Source: JBDTNL01 sp039933785 (GTDB taxonomy: Bacteria > Acidobacteriota > Thermoanaerobaculia > Multivoradales > JAGPDF01). Taken from it: a stretch of DNA of 14,808 nucleotides. Below the pieces are notes generated by a model. The model ran no database searches, had not been told where the DNA came from, and was given only the letters and a program-made list of their open reading frames with translations. Numbering within the stretch: position 1 is the first letter of the stretch; the number at the start of each line of letters is the position of its first letter. This document shows, piece by piece, positions 1 to 6,692 of this stretch. The stretch covers positions 1 to 14,808 of the forward strand of contig JBDTNL010000083.1 in NCBI GenBank assembly GCA_039933785.1. The letters run 5' to 3'. Position numbers and translations under genes: made by a program.

Positions 1-8
1 AAGACAGA

Positions 9-1715
9 CTAGAAGCTGGTGTGCGAGCTGACTACGAACTGCACACGCCTGACGCCCGAGGGCCGATCCAACGCGAAAGCGGCGTCGACGTGCACCACGT
101 TGCCGAACCCAGAGCGGCTGCTCGCCAGCCGAAGACCGGCGCCGACGTCCTTGAGCCAACCGAATTCCGGAGGCTGAGCGGTAGTGCTCGCGAACCAGGC
201 GCGGCCGAGATCGAAGAACATCGCACCGCCGACGCGGACCAGCCGAAAGGGATACCAGCTCGAGAAGATGCGCTGCTCGAGCGTCAACAAGACTCGCCGG
301 TCGCCACTCTGATAGCGCAGCGGGTAGCCGCGCAAGCCACTGTCGCCGCCGATCAGGAGCTGGCGCTCGGCATCCAGGCGATTGGCCACGGCGGCCTCGA
401 GAGCCACAAAAAAGAGCTGCTCTCCAAAGTCGCGGTGGTAATAGCGCACCCGACCCTGGGTGAGCATGCCCTCAGCGCGACCACTGCGGTAGCGGCCGTC
501 GGCCGCGACGTCCCACAGCAGCGTGCGTCCGAGGTCCCACTGCTGCCCGCCCTGAATCGATGCTGAGTACACCACCGCCGAGAAATCGCCGCCGAGAGCG
601 GGGGCGGAGTAGCCGAGCTGCCCGCGCACGCGCCAGCCGAGGAATAAGTCCTCGACGCGATAGATCTGGTCGAGATTGCTCGTCGTGGTAAAGGCATCCT
701 GCACCCACTCGGCCGCCAGCCAAGGATAGGAGAGCGTCCGCGCGTCGGTCGGTGGGGGGCGGTTGCCCGGGCGCACCGGAGCGAATTGGTGGTCGTCATA
801 CGTGTAGCCCGCGCTCCACCGCCAGGTGGCGCCATCCACGAGGCCCGCCGACCAGCCGGCATAGGTCGTTGCCGAGCGGAGCTTCTCGCGGAAGCGGCGG
901 CGAATCACGCTGCGGTCGTAGAGCGCGTCGATGCGGTCGCCATCGCTGATATCGATACCGTACGCACGCCGCGAATCCAGGGCGAAGAACGGCAACTCCG
1001 CGAACAACCACCGCCTTCCGCCGTCGCTATTGTCGGCATACGAGCCGCCAGCCCGCCAGTGCGTGCCCGCGACAGCGGGATCGACATAGCGCAGGAGCAG
1101 GGAGGTCCGGTCGACGTCCGCCAGCCGCTCGACGGTGAGCGACTTCCCCGTGCCGAGCAGGTTGTCGTCGGCCACCACGAACTTGAAGTTGTTCACGCCG
1201 CCGCCGCGGCCGAAGCTCGCCCCCACCTTGAGCGTCCAGAGGTCGCGCGTCGTGACCTCGAGATCCACGTTCTTGCCATCGAAGGCGACCGGGCAGATCC
1301 GCGCTTCGAAGAGATAGTCGTTGCTGCGCAGAATGCGCTCCGACTCATCCAGTCGCCGGCGAGAGTATGGATCGCCCGACTTCACCAGAAGTTGACGCTC
1401 GATCACCCTCGGCCGCGTCGTGCGGTGCAGCCGATTGGCGAGCCGGAACAACTTGGTGTCCTCGGCGGGAATCGAGGTATCGAAGATGTCCACGGTGCGG
1501 AACCCGACCCTCCCCACCCGCGCCCCGCGGCTCTCGAGCTCCTCGTCGGACGGCATTCCTGCAATCAAGGCGCGACTCGCCGCGCAAGCGTCCACCACAG
1601 GGAGGGCGTGCTGACGAGCGCCCGCGGGGTGGGCGAACAAGAATCCCGTCGAAATCAGCCCGAGGACTGCGGTTCGGGCCCATTCGAGGGTCGGATCGAG
1701 GCGTGGCTTGGGCAT
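9..1715 (-). CDS. Omp85-family (BamA/TamA-like) outer-membrane barrel protein
   Basis: A 568-residue protein that ends in Phe (SHTSF), as expected of an outer-membrane barrel. The N-terminus has a basic start and a hydrophobic run (about residues 14-33), consistent with a signal peptide. Residues about 65-160 look like one POTRA-type domain, with 'RQLLVKSGDPYSRRRLDESERILR' split across its middle and a beta strand ending 'VDLEVTTRDLW'. The rest is barrel-like, with alternating aromatic strands. Near residue 460 is 'GGDSGLRGY', the RGY/RGF loop-6 motif of Omp85 proteins, followed by 'FFDLGRAWF' near the end, a second family hallmark. BamA has five POTRA domains and about 800 residues, so this is a short paralogue and not BamA itself. 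Its role in protein or lipid export is unknown. The ATG at 1713-1715 has no evident Shine-Dalgarno sequence. It is transcribed away from the NFACT-R gene across a 65-bp divergent gap. Confidence 0.88.
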   Translation of the reverse strand: MPKPRLDPTLEWARTAVLGLISTGFLFAHPAGARQHALPVVDACAASRALIAGMPSDEELESRGARVGRVGFRTVDIFDTSIPAEDTKLFRLANRLHRTTRPRVIERQLLVKSGDPYSRRRLDESERILRSNDYLFEARICPVAFDGKNVDLEVTTRDLWTLKVGASFGRGGGVNNFKFVVADDNLLGTGKSLTVERLADVDRTSLLLRYVDPAVAGTHWRAGGSYADNSDGGRRWLFAELPFFALDSRRAYGIDISDGDRIDALYDRSVIRRRFREKLRSATTYAGWSAGLVDGATWRWSAGYTYDDHQFAPVRPGNRPPPTDARTLSYPWLAAEWVQDAFTTTSNLDQIYRVEDLFLGWRVRGQLGYSAPALGGDFSAVVYSASIQGGQQWDLGRTLLWDVAADGRYRSGRAEGMLTQGRVRYYHRDFGEQLFFVALEAAVANRLDAERQLLIGGDSGLRGYPLRYQSGDRRVLLTLEQRIFSSWYPFRLVRVGGAMFFDLGRAWFASTTAQPPEFGWLKDVGAGLRLASSRSGFGNVVHVDAAFALDRPSGVRRVQFVVSSHTSF

Positions 1716-1738
1716 ACGAAGGGCCGTTGGGCTCGGGG

Positions 1739-1773
1739 ATTCTACGTGTCGCGATCGGGTGGCGTCCTAGAAT
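1739..1773. promoter_or_regulatory. Possible divergent promoter pair (two TAGAAT -10-like boxes)
   Basis: The 65-bp gap between the Omp85 and NFACT-R genes contains TAGAAT on the plus strand at 1768-1773 and TAGAAT on the minus strand at 1744-1739. Each matches the TATAAT consensus at five of six positions and faces its gene. No good -35 box sits 16-18 bp upstream of either. If the plus-strand box is used, transcription would begin only a few bases before the ATG at 1781, giving an almost leaderless mRNA. Confidence 0.25.
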
Positions 1774-1780
1774 TCACTCC

Positions 1781-2212
1781 ATGCGCCACCCTCCCGCCGT
1801 GAGCGACCCCGAAGCGGGGATCTTCCAGGGGCGCTCGATCGCCCGTCGATTCGTCTCACCGGACGGCTATACGGTACTGGTAGGCAAGGCCGCGGCCGAC
1901 AACGACACACTCACCTTCAGGCTCGGCGCGCCGCGCGATTTCTGGCTCCACGTCGCTGCCGAGTCCGGTTCGCACGTCATCGTCCGCAACCCAGAGGGCG
2001 TGTCTCGGCTGCCCCGCGAGACCTTGCGCTTCGCGGCCGCCCTCGCCGCTGGCTACTCCAAGGCGCGGGCGGGCGGGCGCGTGGCGGTGCACGTCTGCAC
2101 GTGCGGCGAAGTCCACAAACCGCGTGGCCTTCCTCCCGGCAAGGTCACCCTGGACCGCTTCGAAACGATGCACGCCGCTCCGAGCCGCGGCGAGCCGGAT
2201 CCGGTTACTTGA
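1781..2212 (+). CDS. Stand-alone NFACT-R (DUF814) RNA-binding domain protein
   Basis: A 143-residue protein made of a single NFACT-R domain, the C-terminal RNA-binding module of RqcH/NEMF/FbpA-type ribosome quality-control proteins. Family signatures seen in order are 'GKAAADND.LTF' (about residues 35-45), 'DFWLHV....GSHVIVR' (about 50-68), 'AAALAAGYSKAR' (about 85-98) and 'VHKPRGLPPGKV' (about 112-123). The NFACT-N, HhH and coiled-coil parts of full-length RqcH are absent, and no such sequence lies nearby. This is therefore the stand-alone form rather than a truncated gene. I chose the ATG at 1781 because the reading frame upstream shows no family similarity and is antisense to the Omp85 gene. 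No Shine-Dalgarno sequence is visible. Its 3' end overlaps the convergent cupin gene by 8 bp. Binding to tRNA or the ribosome is inferred from the family. Confidence 0.85.
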   Translation: MRHPPAVSDPEAGIFQGRSIARRFVSPDGYTVLVGKAAADNDTLTFRLGAPRDFWLHVAAESGSHVIVRNPEGVSRLPRETLRFAAALAAGYSKARAGGRVAVHVCTCGEVHKPRGLPPGKVTLDRFETMHAAPSRGEPDPVT

Positions 2213-2870
2213 TGCGCACGAACACGAGCTGAAGCGGCCGATCGCCTCGGTTGATGATCGTTCGAATCCGCTCGTTCTCCCAGGTCGGCGCGCCCGCATA
2301 GAGGGTGGTGCGGGCCGTTCCGTGCTCGCGGGTGACCTCGAGATCGCCGGGCGTGATCGAGATCTGAAGGAAAGGAGGCGGAAAGGGGAAGCGATCGACT
2401 CGCTCCCCGGGCGCCAGAACGAGGTTCGCTGCTTGCACACGCGGGCCATCGAGCGCCGACTGGTAGTGCGGGCCGACTCGAATCGATGGACCCACGGCCG
2501 CACCAGGGAGGCCGACGAGCTCGACCCCAACCCACCACGCCGCGTGCGTATCGATGTTCGCTTGAAGATGGGGAGGCCCGGCGGGAAGGAAGATCACCGT
2601 CCCGGGGTCGCCGGTGTAGTGCTCGACCGGGGCCTGCCCTTCCACTTCGTTACGGAGCTTCGCGCCCTCGATCACGACCGCCAGATGGTCAACCGGATGA
2701 CCGTGTAGAGACATGACCTCGCCCGCGGGCAATCGCACGCTCAGCACCTTGACCATGGCGTTCTCGAGCACCACGCGGTGGTGGATCTCACGCTGCACAG
2801 GGATGGGAGTCATGGAAACCGGCGCCGAGACCTGTCCGAGCCAGAGGAGTGCACTGAGCAAAGCATGCAT
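2205..2870 (-). CDS. Exported bicupin-like protein with one metal-binding cupin
   Basis: A 221-residue protein with a short hydrophobic N-terminus (residues 1-19), a possible signal peptide. The first half is a cupin. Motif 1 begins at G50 and gives 'HGH' (H56, H58) with H62 where the usual Glu would lie. Motif 2 fits the textbook pattern G(x5)PxG(x2)H(x3)N exactly, at G90, P96, G98, H101 and N105. Three or four His residues could thus bind a metal. The second half (about 150-221) looks like a degenerate cupin without metal ligands. Cupins include dioxygenases, isomerases and sensors, and nothing here fixes a substrate. The gene is convergent with the NFACT-R gene (8-bp overlap), and its 5' end faces the ncRNA/RNase locus. 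The ATG at 2868-2870 lacks a clear ribosome-binding site. Confidence 0.8.
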   Translation of the reverse strand: MHALLSALLWLGQVSAPVSMTPIPVQREIHHRVVLENAMVKVLSVRLPAGEVMSLHGHPVDHLAVVIEGAKLRNEVEGQAPVEHYTGDPGTVIFLPAGPPHLQANIDTHAAWWVGVELVGLPGAAVGPSIRVGPHYQSALDGPRVQAANLVLAPGERVDRFPFPPPFLQISITPGDLEVTREHGTARTTLYAGAPTWENERIRTIINRGDRPLQLVFVRIK

Positions 2871-3053
2871 GTCGCGAGCTTACTGGAAACCCCGCCCGGG
2901 TTTGACTTTCGCCACGCGATGCCCCACCATTCCGCAGTCTTCTCGCTCCACGCCTTCGGCGGTGTCGCCGGGCGAGCGTGGCGGTTCCAAAGAGGCTTGG
3001 GCGGCCCACGGAACCGGGCGGGTTGGGGCCTGCCGATGATGGACACGCCCAGG
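2871..3053. other. Intergenic stretch upstream of the leader RNA; no gene seen
   Basis: This lies between the cupin start codon (minus strand) and the leader/ncRNA locus (plus strand) and must hold both promoters. On the plus strand a TTGACT at 2902-2907 resembles a -35 box, but the sequence 17-18 bp downstream is a poor -10. The open frames crossing the region have no signal of being coding: their composition is arbitrary and there is no suitable ribosome-binding site. Confidence 0.5.
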
Positions 3054-3066
3054 AAGGAGGTGGTCC
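3054..3066 (+). promoter_or_regulatory. Extended Shine-Dalgarno sequence
   Basis: AAGGAGGTGGTCC followed by A matches, at 13 of 14 positions, the exact complement of the conserved 3' end of 16S rRNA (AAGGAGGTGATCCA). The AAGGAGG core ends 7 bases before a GTG at 3068, an ideal spacing. Most genes in this window have weak or no Shine-Dalgarno sequence, so this one stands out and implies either efficient translation of the short frame behind it or ribosome capture. Confidence 0.6.
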
Positions 3067-3067
3067 A

Positions 3068-3112
3068 GTGGATTTAGATAAACCTGGTTTCGTGGAGGTG
3101 GCGTCCTCGTAA
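3068..3112 (+). CDS. Candidate 14-residue leader peptide
   Basis: GTG start, 14 codons, TAA stop, encoding VDLDKPGFVEVASS (first residue read as Met). The support is the very strong Shine-Dalgarno sequence at ideal distance, and the position just upstream of, and overlapping, a structured RNA and an intrinsic terminator. The last five codons and the stop form the 5' strand of the closing helix and the first hairpin of that RNA, with TAA in the hairpin's triloop. A ribosome finishing this frame would therefore unfold both. There is no run of one amino acid, so it is not a classical amino-acid attenuator peptide. 'KPxFxEV' faintly recalls the start of PqqA-like precursor peptides, but the peptide is shorter and lacks the rest of that family. 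It could also be an accidental frame inside an ncRNA. Confidence 0.4.
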   Translation: MDLDKPGFVEVASS

Positions 3113-3196
3113 CGAGGAACCCGCGCGGCGTCTTAGGCGCCGACTCCGAACACCGGAGTTGGGGTCCCTGTCCGCATGAGGGCACCCAACGCCACC
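3097..3196 (+). ncRNA. Candidate structured RNA (four-arm multiloop) upstream of RNase E/G
   Basis: By eye, this 100-base stretch folds into a closed multibranch structure. Closing helix 3097-3104 pairs with 3189-3196 (8 bp, GGTGGCGT with ACGCCACC). Inside are helix A 3105-3109/3113-3117 (TAA triloop), helix B 3126-3130/3138-3142 (7-base loop), helix C 3143-3148/3154-3159 (6 bp, AACAC loop) and helix D 3160-3163/3185-3188 continuing, after a 2x2 internal loop, into 3166-3169/3179-3182. The helices abut with no unpaired bases except 3118-3125, which suggests coaxial stacking. A strong intrinsic terminator follows 14 bases later. I do not recognise a known riboswitch, 6S, SRP or tmRNA. It resembles a cloverleaf but lacks tRNA features. 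It could be a free small RNA or the leader of the RNase gene. High GC makes chance hairpins common, so comparative evidence is lacking. Confidence 0.5.
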
Positions 3197-3210
3197 GAGA
3201 CAACCCCTGA

Positions 3211-3247
3211 AGCCCCGGCTCCGAGCCCTTCGGAGCCGGGGCTTTTT
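3211..3247 (+). terminator. Strong intrinsic terminator
   Basis: Perfect 13-bp stem (3211-3223 with 3231-3243), extendable by the A3224-T3230 pair, with a short loop and the run TTTTT at 3243-3247. The T-run exists only on the plus strand side, so it ends plus-strand transcription coming from the leader/ncRNA. The RNase start codon is 53 bases downstream. The gene thus needs its own promoter, or else the terminator is a regulated attenuator. Confidence 0.88.
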
Positions 3248-3268
3248 GTTGTCGGTTTTTGTTGTCGG
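3243..3268 (+). repeat. Perfect 13-bp tandem duplication
   Basis: TTTTTGTTGTCGG occurs twice without a gap (3243-3255 and 3256-3268). It doubles the T-tract of the terminator, giving a second TTTTT 8 bases after the first. Confidence 0.9.
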
Positions 3269-3275
3269 ATAGACT
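3246..3275 (+). promoter_or_regulatory. Weak candidate promoter for the RNase E/G gene
   Basis: TTGTTG (3246-3251) and TAGACT (3270-3275) are 18 bases apart and would place the transcript start about 3282, between the terminator and the TTG start. Both boxes match the sigma70 consensus poorly, so this is only a possibility. The -35-like box lies inside the tandem repeat. Confidence 0.2.
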
Positions 3276-3293
3276 GGCTCCTCCACGGGAGCC
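3276..3293 (+). promoter_or_regulatory. Hairpin just before the RNase E/G start codon
   Basis: GGCTCC (3276-3281) pairs with GGAGCC (3288-3293) around a 6-base loop. It covers most of GGGAG (3287-3291), the only Shine-Dalgarno-like sequence before the TTG at 3300. If formed, it would restrict ribosome access. RNase E genes are known to be autoregulated through their 5' leader in enterobacteria; whether that applies here is inference. Confidence 0.4.
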
Positions 3294-3299
3294 CTCGAT

Positions 3300-5045
3300 T
3301 TGACTCGACGCATGCTGATCAACGCCCGGCGCGCCGAGGAATTGCGCGTCGCAATCCTGGACGGCACCAGGCTCGACAACTATCAGGTGGAAGTGAGCGA
3401 GAAGGGCCTGCAGCGGGGAAACATCTACCGCGGCATCATCGCCAACATCCAACCCGCCCTGAACGCCGCCTTCATCGACTACGGCGCCGATCGCCATGGC
3501 TTCCTGGCGATCCAGGACGTGGTCCCGGACGCCTACTACAGCGACCCGGCGAAAAAGACCCGGCCGCGCATCGATGAGGTCCTCGAAAAGGGCAAGCCGG
3601 TCGTGGTGCAAGTGCAAAAGGAGCCCGAAGGCCAGAAGGGCGCCGCGCTCACCACGAATCTGAGCCTCGCTGGCCGCTACTTGGTCTTGACCCCGTTCGA
3701 CCCGACGCGCGGCGTCTCGCGCAAGGTGGAGGACGAAGAGACCCGCCGTAAGCTGCGCGCGCAGGTGAACGCGCTCGAAGTCCCCACCGGCTGCGGCGTC
3801 ATCATGCGCACCAACGCGCTCGAGCAGAACAAGACCGCGCTCCATCGCGACTTGCTGGCTCTTCTGCGGCTCTGGCGCGCGGTCGAGACCGAGGCCCGGC
3901 GCGGCCGCGGCATCCGACTGCTCTACAGCGACCAGGATCTGCTGGTGAAGGCGCTGCGCGACCATCTCGATACCTCGGTCGAGGAAGTCCTGGTCGACGG
4001 CGAGGGCGCCTACGAGAAGGCCGAGCTATACATGCGCGCCTTCATGCCGCGGAGCAAGACCGGATTGGTACGCTACGACGAGCGCTTGCCTCTGTTCGCG
4101 CGCTACGAAGTCGAAGAGCAGATCGATCGCATCTACGAGCGCTCGACGCCGCTGCCGAGCGGCGGCTCGATCGTCATCGACAAGACCGAGGCGCTAACCG
4201 CGATCGACGTCAACTCGGGCAAGGCGACCAAGGCCGGCAGCCAGGAAGAGACCGCGCTGCTCACCAATCTCGAAGCGGCGCGTGAAGTGGCACGCCAGCT
4301 CAGGCTTCGCGACCTCGGCGGCTTGGTGGTGGTGGACTTCATCGACATGCGGTCGAGCAAGGCCGAACGCAAAATCGAGAAGGAATTGCGCGACGCGATG
4401 AAGGCCGACAAGGCGCGCCAGACCATCGGCCGCATCAGCCCCAACGGTCTGCTCGAGATCAACCGTCAGCGTATCCAGCAGGCCCTGGCGGCCCGCACGC
4501 AGGAGCTTTGCCCGGCCTGCGCCGGTACCGGCCGCGTGATGAGCAAGGACTCGTTGGGCCTCACTCTGCTGCGCAAGATCGAATCGCGCGCTGCGGCGGT
4601 GGCGATCGAACGCGTGAAGATCACGCTCAATCCCGATTTCGCGGAGACCTTCCGCGGCGGCCGCAAGCGCGAAATCCAGGCCCTCGAACGCGACTTCGCG
4701 CTCAAGATCGAGATCAACGGCGCCCGCCGATTGCGGGTCACCGAGCACGAGTTCGAATGGTTCGATCGCCCGGCGGGCGAGGAGGTCGTGACCGAGCAGC
4801 GCAAGTGGGGCGGGCTCGCTCCGGCGGCCGCGCCGGAGGCCGACGGGCCGGTCCGGCGTGGCCAGCAATCGGCGTCGCGAGAACGGGACAAGCCCAAAAT
4901 GGGCGAGACCGCCGAGGGCAAGAAGCGCGGTCGGCGGCGCCGCGGAGGGCGGGGCCGCAACAAGAAGAAGGCCGACGGTTCCCCAGAGGGCAACTCCGCG
5001 GCGGTGCATGAGTCGACGGAGACTGCGGCCGAGGATTCCGTCTGA
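3300..5045 (+). CDS. rng: Ribonuclease E/G family endoribonuclease
   Basis: A 581-residue Rne/Rng nuclease that cuts single-stranded RNA in mRNA decay and rRNA/tRNA maturation. The N-terminus (MLINA..EELRVA) is followed by an S1 domain (about 36-120) containing 'AAFIDYGADRHGFL'. Catalytic aspartates sit in 'AIDVNSG' (D303) and 'VVDFIDM' (D346), and the Zn-link is 'CPACAGTG' (C404, C407). Counting from the TTG at 3300, these four residues have the same numbers as in E. coli RNase E. This supports the TTG start, though an ATG at 3312 would lose only four residues. The tail (about 490-581) is low complexity with an Arg/Lys-rich block ('KKRGRRRRGGRGRNKKK'), presumably RNA-binding. It is far shorter than the E. 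coli degradosome scaffold. A hairpin covers its ribosome-binding site, and a strong terminator and structured RNA lie immediately upstream. The dehydrogenase gene follows after 75 bp with no terminator between. Confidence 0.95.
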   Translation: MTRRMLINARRAEELRVAILDGTRLDNYQVEVSEKGLQRGNIYRGIIANIQPALNAAFIDYGADRHGFLAIQDVVPDAYYSDPAKKTRPRIDEVLEKGKPVVVQVQKEPEGQKGAALTTNLSLAGRYLVLTPFDPTRGVSRKVEDEETRRKLRAQVNALEVPTGCGVIMRTNALEQNKTALHRDLLALLRLWRAVETEARRGRGIRLLYSDQDLLVKALRDHLDTSVEEVLVDGEGAYEKAELYMRAFMPRSKTGLVRYDERLPLFARYEVEEQIDRIYERSTPLPSGGSIVIDKTEALTAIDVNSGKATKAGSQEETALLTNLEAAREVARQLRLRDLGGLVVVDFIDMRSSKAERKIEKELRDAMKADKARQTIGRISPNGLLEINRQRIQQALAARTQELCPACAGTGRVMSKDSLGLTLLRKIESRAAAVAIERVKITLNPDFAETFRGGRKREIQALERDFALKIEINGARRLRVTEHEFEWFDRPAGEEVVTEQRKWGGLAPAAAPEADGPVRRGQQSASRERDKPKMGETAEGKKRGRRRRGGRGRNKKKADGSPEGNSAAVHESTETAAEDSV

Positions 5046-5120
5046 TCGGCACGCCCATGCGATCGTTCGCGCCGACCCCAAGCTGATTCGACCGTTTCAT
5101 TCCCTGAGGACCACCCTCTC

Positions 5121-6692
5121 ATGAAGACCCTGAAGAGTTACACCCGCGGCGCCTGGCACGAGGCCCGCAACGAGACCGCCAGTGGATTCACGATCCTGGT
5201 GAATCCCAGCACCGAAGAGCCGATCGCACGCGCCAGCAGCGCCGGCCTCGACTTCCAAGCCATGCTCGCCTTCGCCCGCGATCGCGGCGGCCCGGCGCTT
5301 CGGGCCCTCACCTTCGGCGAGCGCGGCGAGATGCTGAAGGCGATGTCGAAGGCCCTGCGCGATCACCGCGGCGAGCTCCTCGAGCTCTCGGCGAGAAACA
5401 GCGGCACCACGTCGCACGACGGCGGCTTCGACATCGACGGCGGCACCGGCACGCTGGGCTACTACGCCGGCCTGGCCAAGGGTCTGGGCGCGCGCCGGGC
5501 CCTGCTCGATGGCGAAGACATTCCGTTGATGAAGACCGAGGCCTTCTATGGCCAGCACCTGTTGGTGCCGCGACGCGGGGTCGCAGTGCACATCAACGCC
5601 TTCAACTTCCCGCTCTGGGGCTTCGCCGAGAAGGCGGCTTGCGCTCTGCTCGCCGGCGTTGCGGTGATCACCAAGCCGGCGACCGCCACCGCGGCGGTGA
5701 CCGAGCGCGCGTTCGAGATCCTGATCGCGGCGCAAATCCTCCCCGAGGGTGCGCTTCAGCTGGTCTGCGGATCGACCGGCGACTTGCTGTCACTCCTCGG
5801 AGCGCAGGACGTCTTCGCCTTCACCGGCTCCGCCGACACGGCGCTCAAGCTGCGCAGCGGCGCCAACCTGCTGGCCGCCAACACCCGGGTGAACCTCGAG
5901 GCCGACAGCCTGAACGCCGCCGTGCTCGGCCCCGATGTCGCGCCCGGCACACCGGCTTGGGAGCTCTTCCTCAAGGATGTCGTGCGCGAGATGACCCAGA
6001 AAAGCGGCCAGAAGTGCACCGCCGTGCGGCGCATCCTGGTTCCCGCCGACCGCGGGGCCGCGGTCGAAGCGGCCCTGATCGAGCGCCTCGCCGCGGTGGT
6101 CACCGGAAACCCTACCGACTCGACAGTGACCATGGGCCCGCTCGCAACCGCGCAACAATTGCGCGATGCGGAAGGCGGCCTGATGAAACTACAGGCGGCA
6201 GCCAAGCTGGTGCACGGCGCCGCGCGGCGCTCCGACGGTACCGGAAGCCCCGCCGGCAAGGGCTACTTCCTGACCCCGACCTTGCTGCGGGTCGAGGACG
6301 CGCGGGCCGCCGCCGTGGTCCACGCGCACGAGGTGTTCGCCCCCGTGGCAACCCAGATTCACTACGCCGGCGGCGCCACGGATGCGGCTGAAATCGTCGC
6401 CCTCGGCGGCGGCACGCTGGTGACTTCGGTGTATTCGGACGACAGCGACTGGACCACGGAGTTCATCCGCAACACTTCGCCCTTCACCGGCCGCATCTAC
6501 ATCGGCTCGGCGGCCTCGGCCGGCGAGGCGCCGGGATCCGGAATGGCCATGCCGCAGACCCTCCATGGAGGTCCCGGTCGAGCCGGCGGAGGTGAAGAGT
6601 TGGCGGGCCCCGCAGGACTGCGACCGTACCTGCAAAAGGTGGCCCTCCAGGGTTCCCGCACCGAGCTGCGGGCGATCGCCGAGCGGATGTAG
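5121..6692 (+). CDS. PaaZ/BoxD-type CoA-semialdehyde dehydrogenase (aldehyde dehydrogenase superfamily)
   Basis: A 523-residue NAD(P)-dependent aldehyde dehydrogenase of the branch that oxidises CoA-bound semialdehydes in aerobic aromatic degradation. The branch includes the N-terminal half of PaaZ in the phenylacetyl-CoA pathway and BoxD (3,4-dehydroadipyl-CoA semialdehyde dehydrogenase) in the benzoyl-CoA epoxide pathway. Branch signatures are 'FDIDGGTGTL', 'GVAVHINAFNFPLWG', 'KPATATA', 'VREMTQKSGQKCTA' and 'HGGPGRAGGGEEL'. The general base is E260 and the nucleophile C299, with the same 39-residue spacing as I recall for PaaZ. The C-terminal MaoC hydratase of full PaaZ is absent, which favours BoxD, but none of the partner box or paa genes is in the window. 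The start at 5121 has an SD-like CTGAGGA about 10 bases upstream. It may be co-transcribed with the RNase gene. A 10-bp hairpin spans its stop codon. Confidence 0.85.
   Translation: MKTLKSYTRGAWHEARNETASGFTILVNPSTEEPIARASSAGLDFQAMLAFARDRGGPALRALTFGERGEMLKAMSKALRDHRGELLELSARNSGTTSHDGGFDIDGGTGTLGYYAGLAKGLGARRALLDGEDIPLMKTEAFYGQHLLVPRRGVAVHINAFNFPLWGFAEKAACALLAGVAVITKPATATAAVTERAFEILIAAQILPEGALQLVCGSTGDLLSLLGAQDVFAFTGSADTALKLRSGANLLAANTRVNLEADSLNAAVLGPDVAPGTPAWELFLKDVVREMTQKSGQKCTAVRRILVPADRGAAVEAALIERLAAVVTGNPTDSTVTMGPLATAQQLRDAEGGLMKLQAAAKLVHGAARRSDGTGSPAGKGYFLTPTLLRVEDARAAAVVHAHEVFAPVATQIHYAGGATDAAEIVALGGGTLVTSVYSDDSDWTTEFIRNTSPFTGRIYIGSAASAGEAPGSGMAMPQTLHGGPGRAGGGEELAGPAGLRPYLQKVALQGSRTELRAIAERM

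Noticed and set aside
2778..3077. Plus-strand open frame ending 'KEVVQWI' just inside the leader
   Set aside because: Its first part is antisense to the cupin, its composition is arbitrary, and it has no ribosome-binding site.
3097..3196. Reading the four-arm RNA as a tRNA or tRNA-like gene
   Set aside because: It has no D-arm or T-arm consensus, no TTC in the last loop, no CCA, extra length, and an anticodon-like loop without T at position 33.
2880..3965. Minus-strand open frame (361 codons) across the ncRNA locus and RNase 5' end
   Set aside because: It is antisense to the RNase S1 domain and to the terminator, with no recognisable domain.
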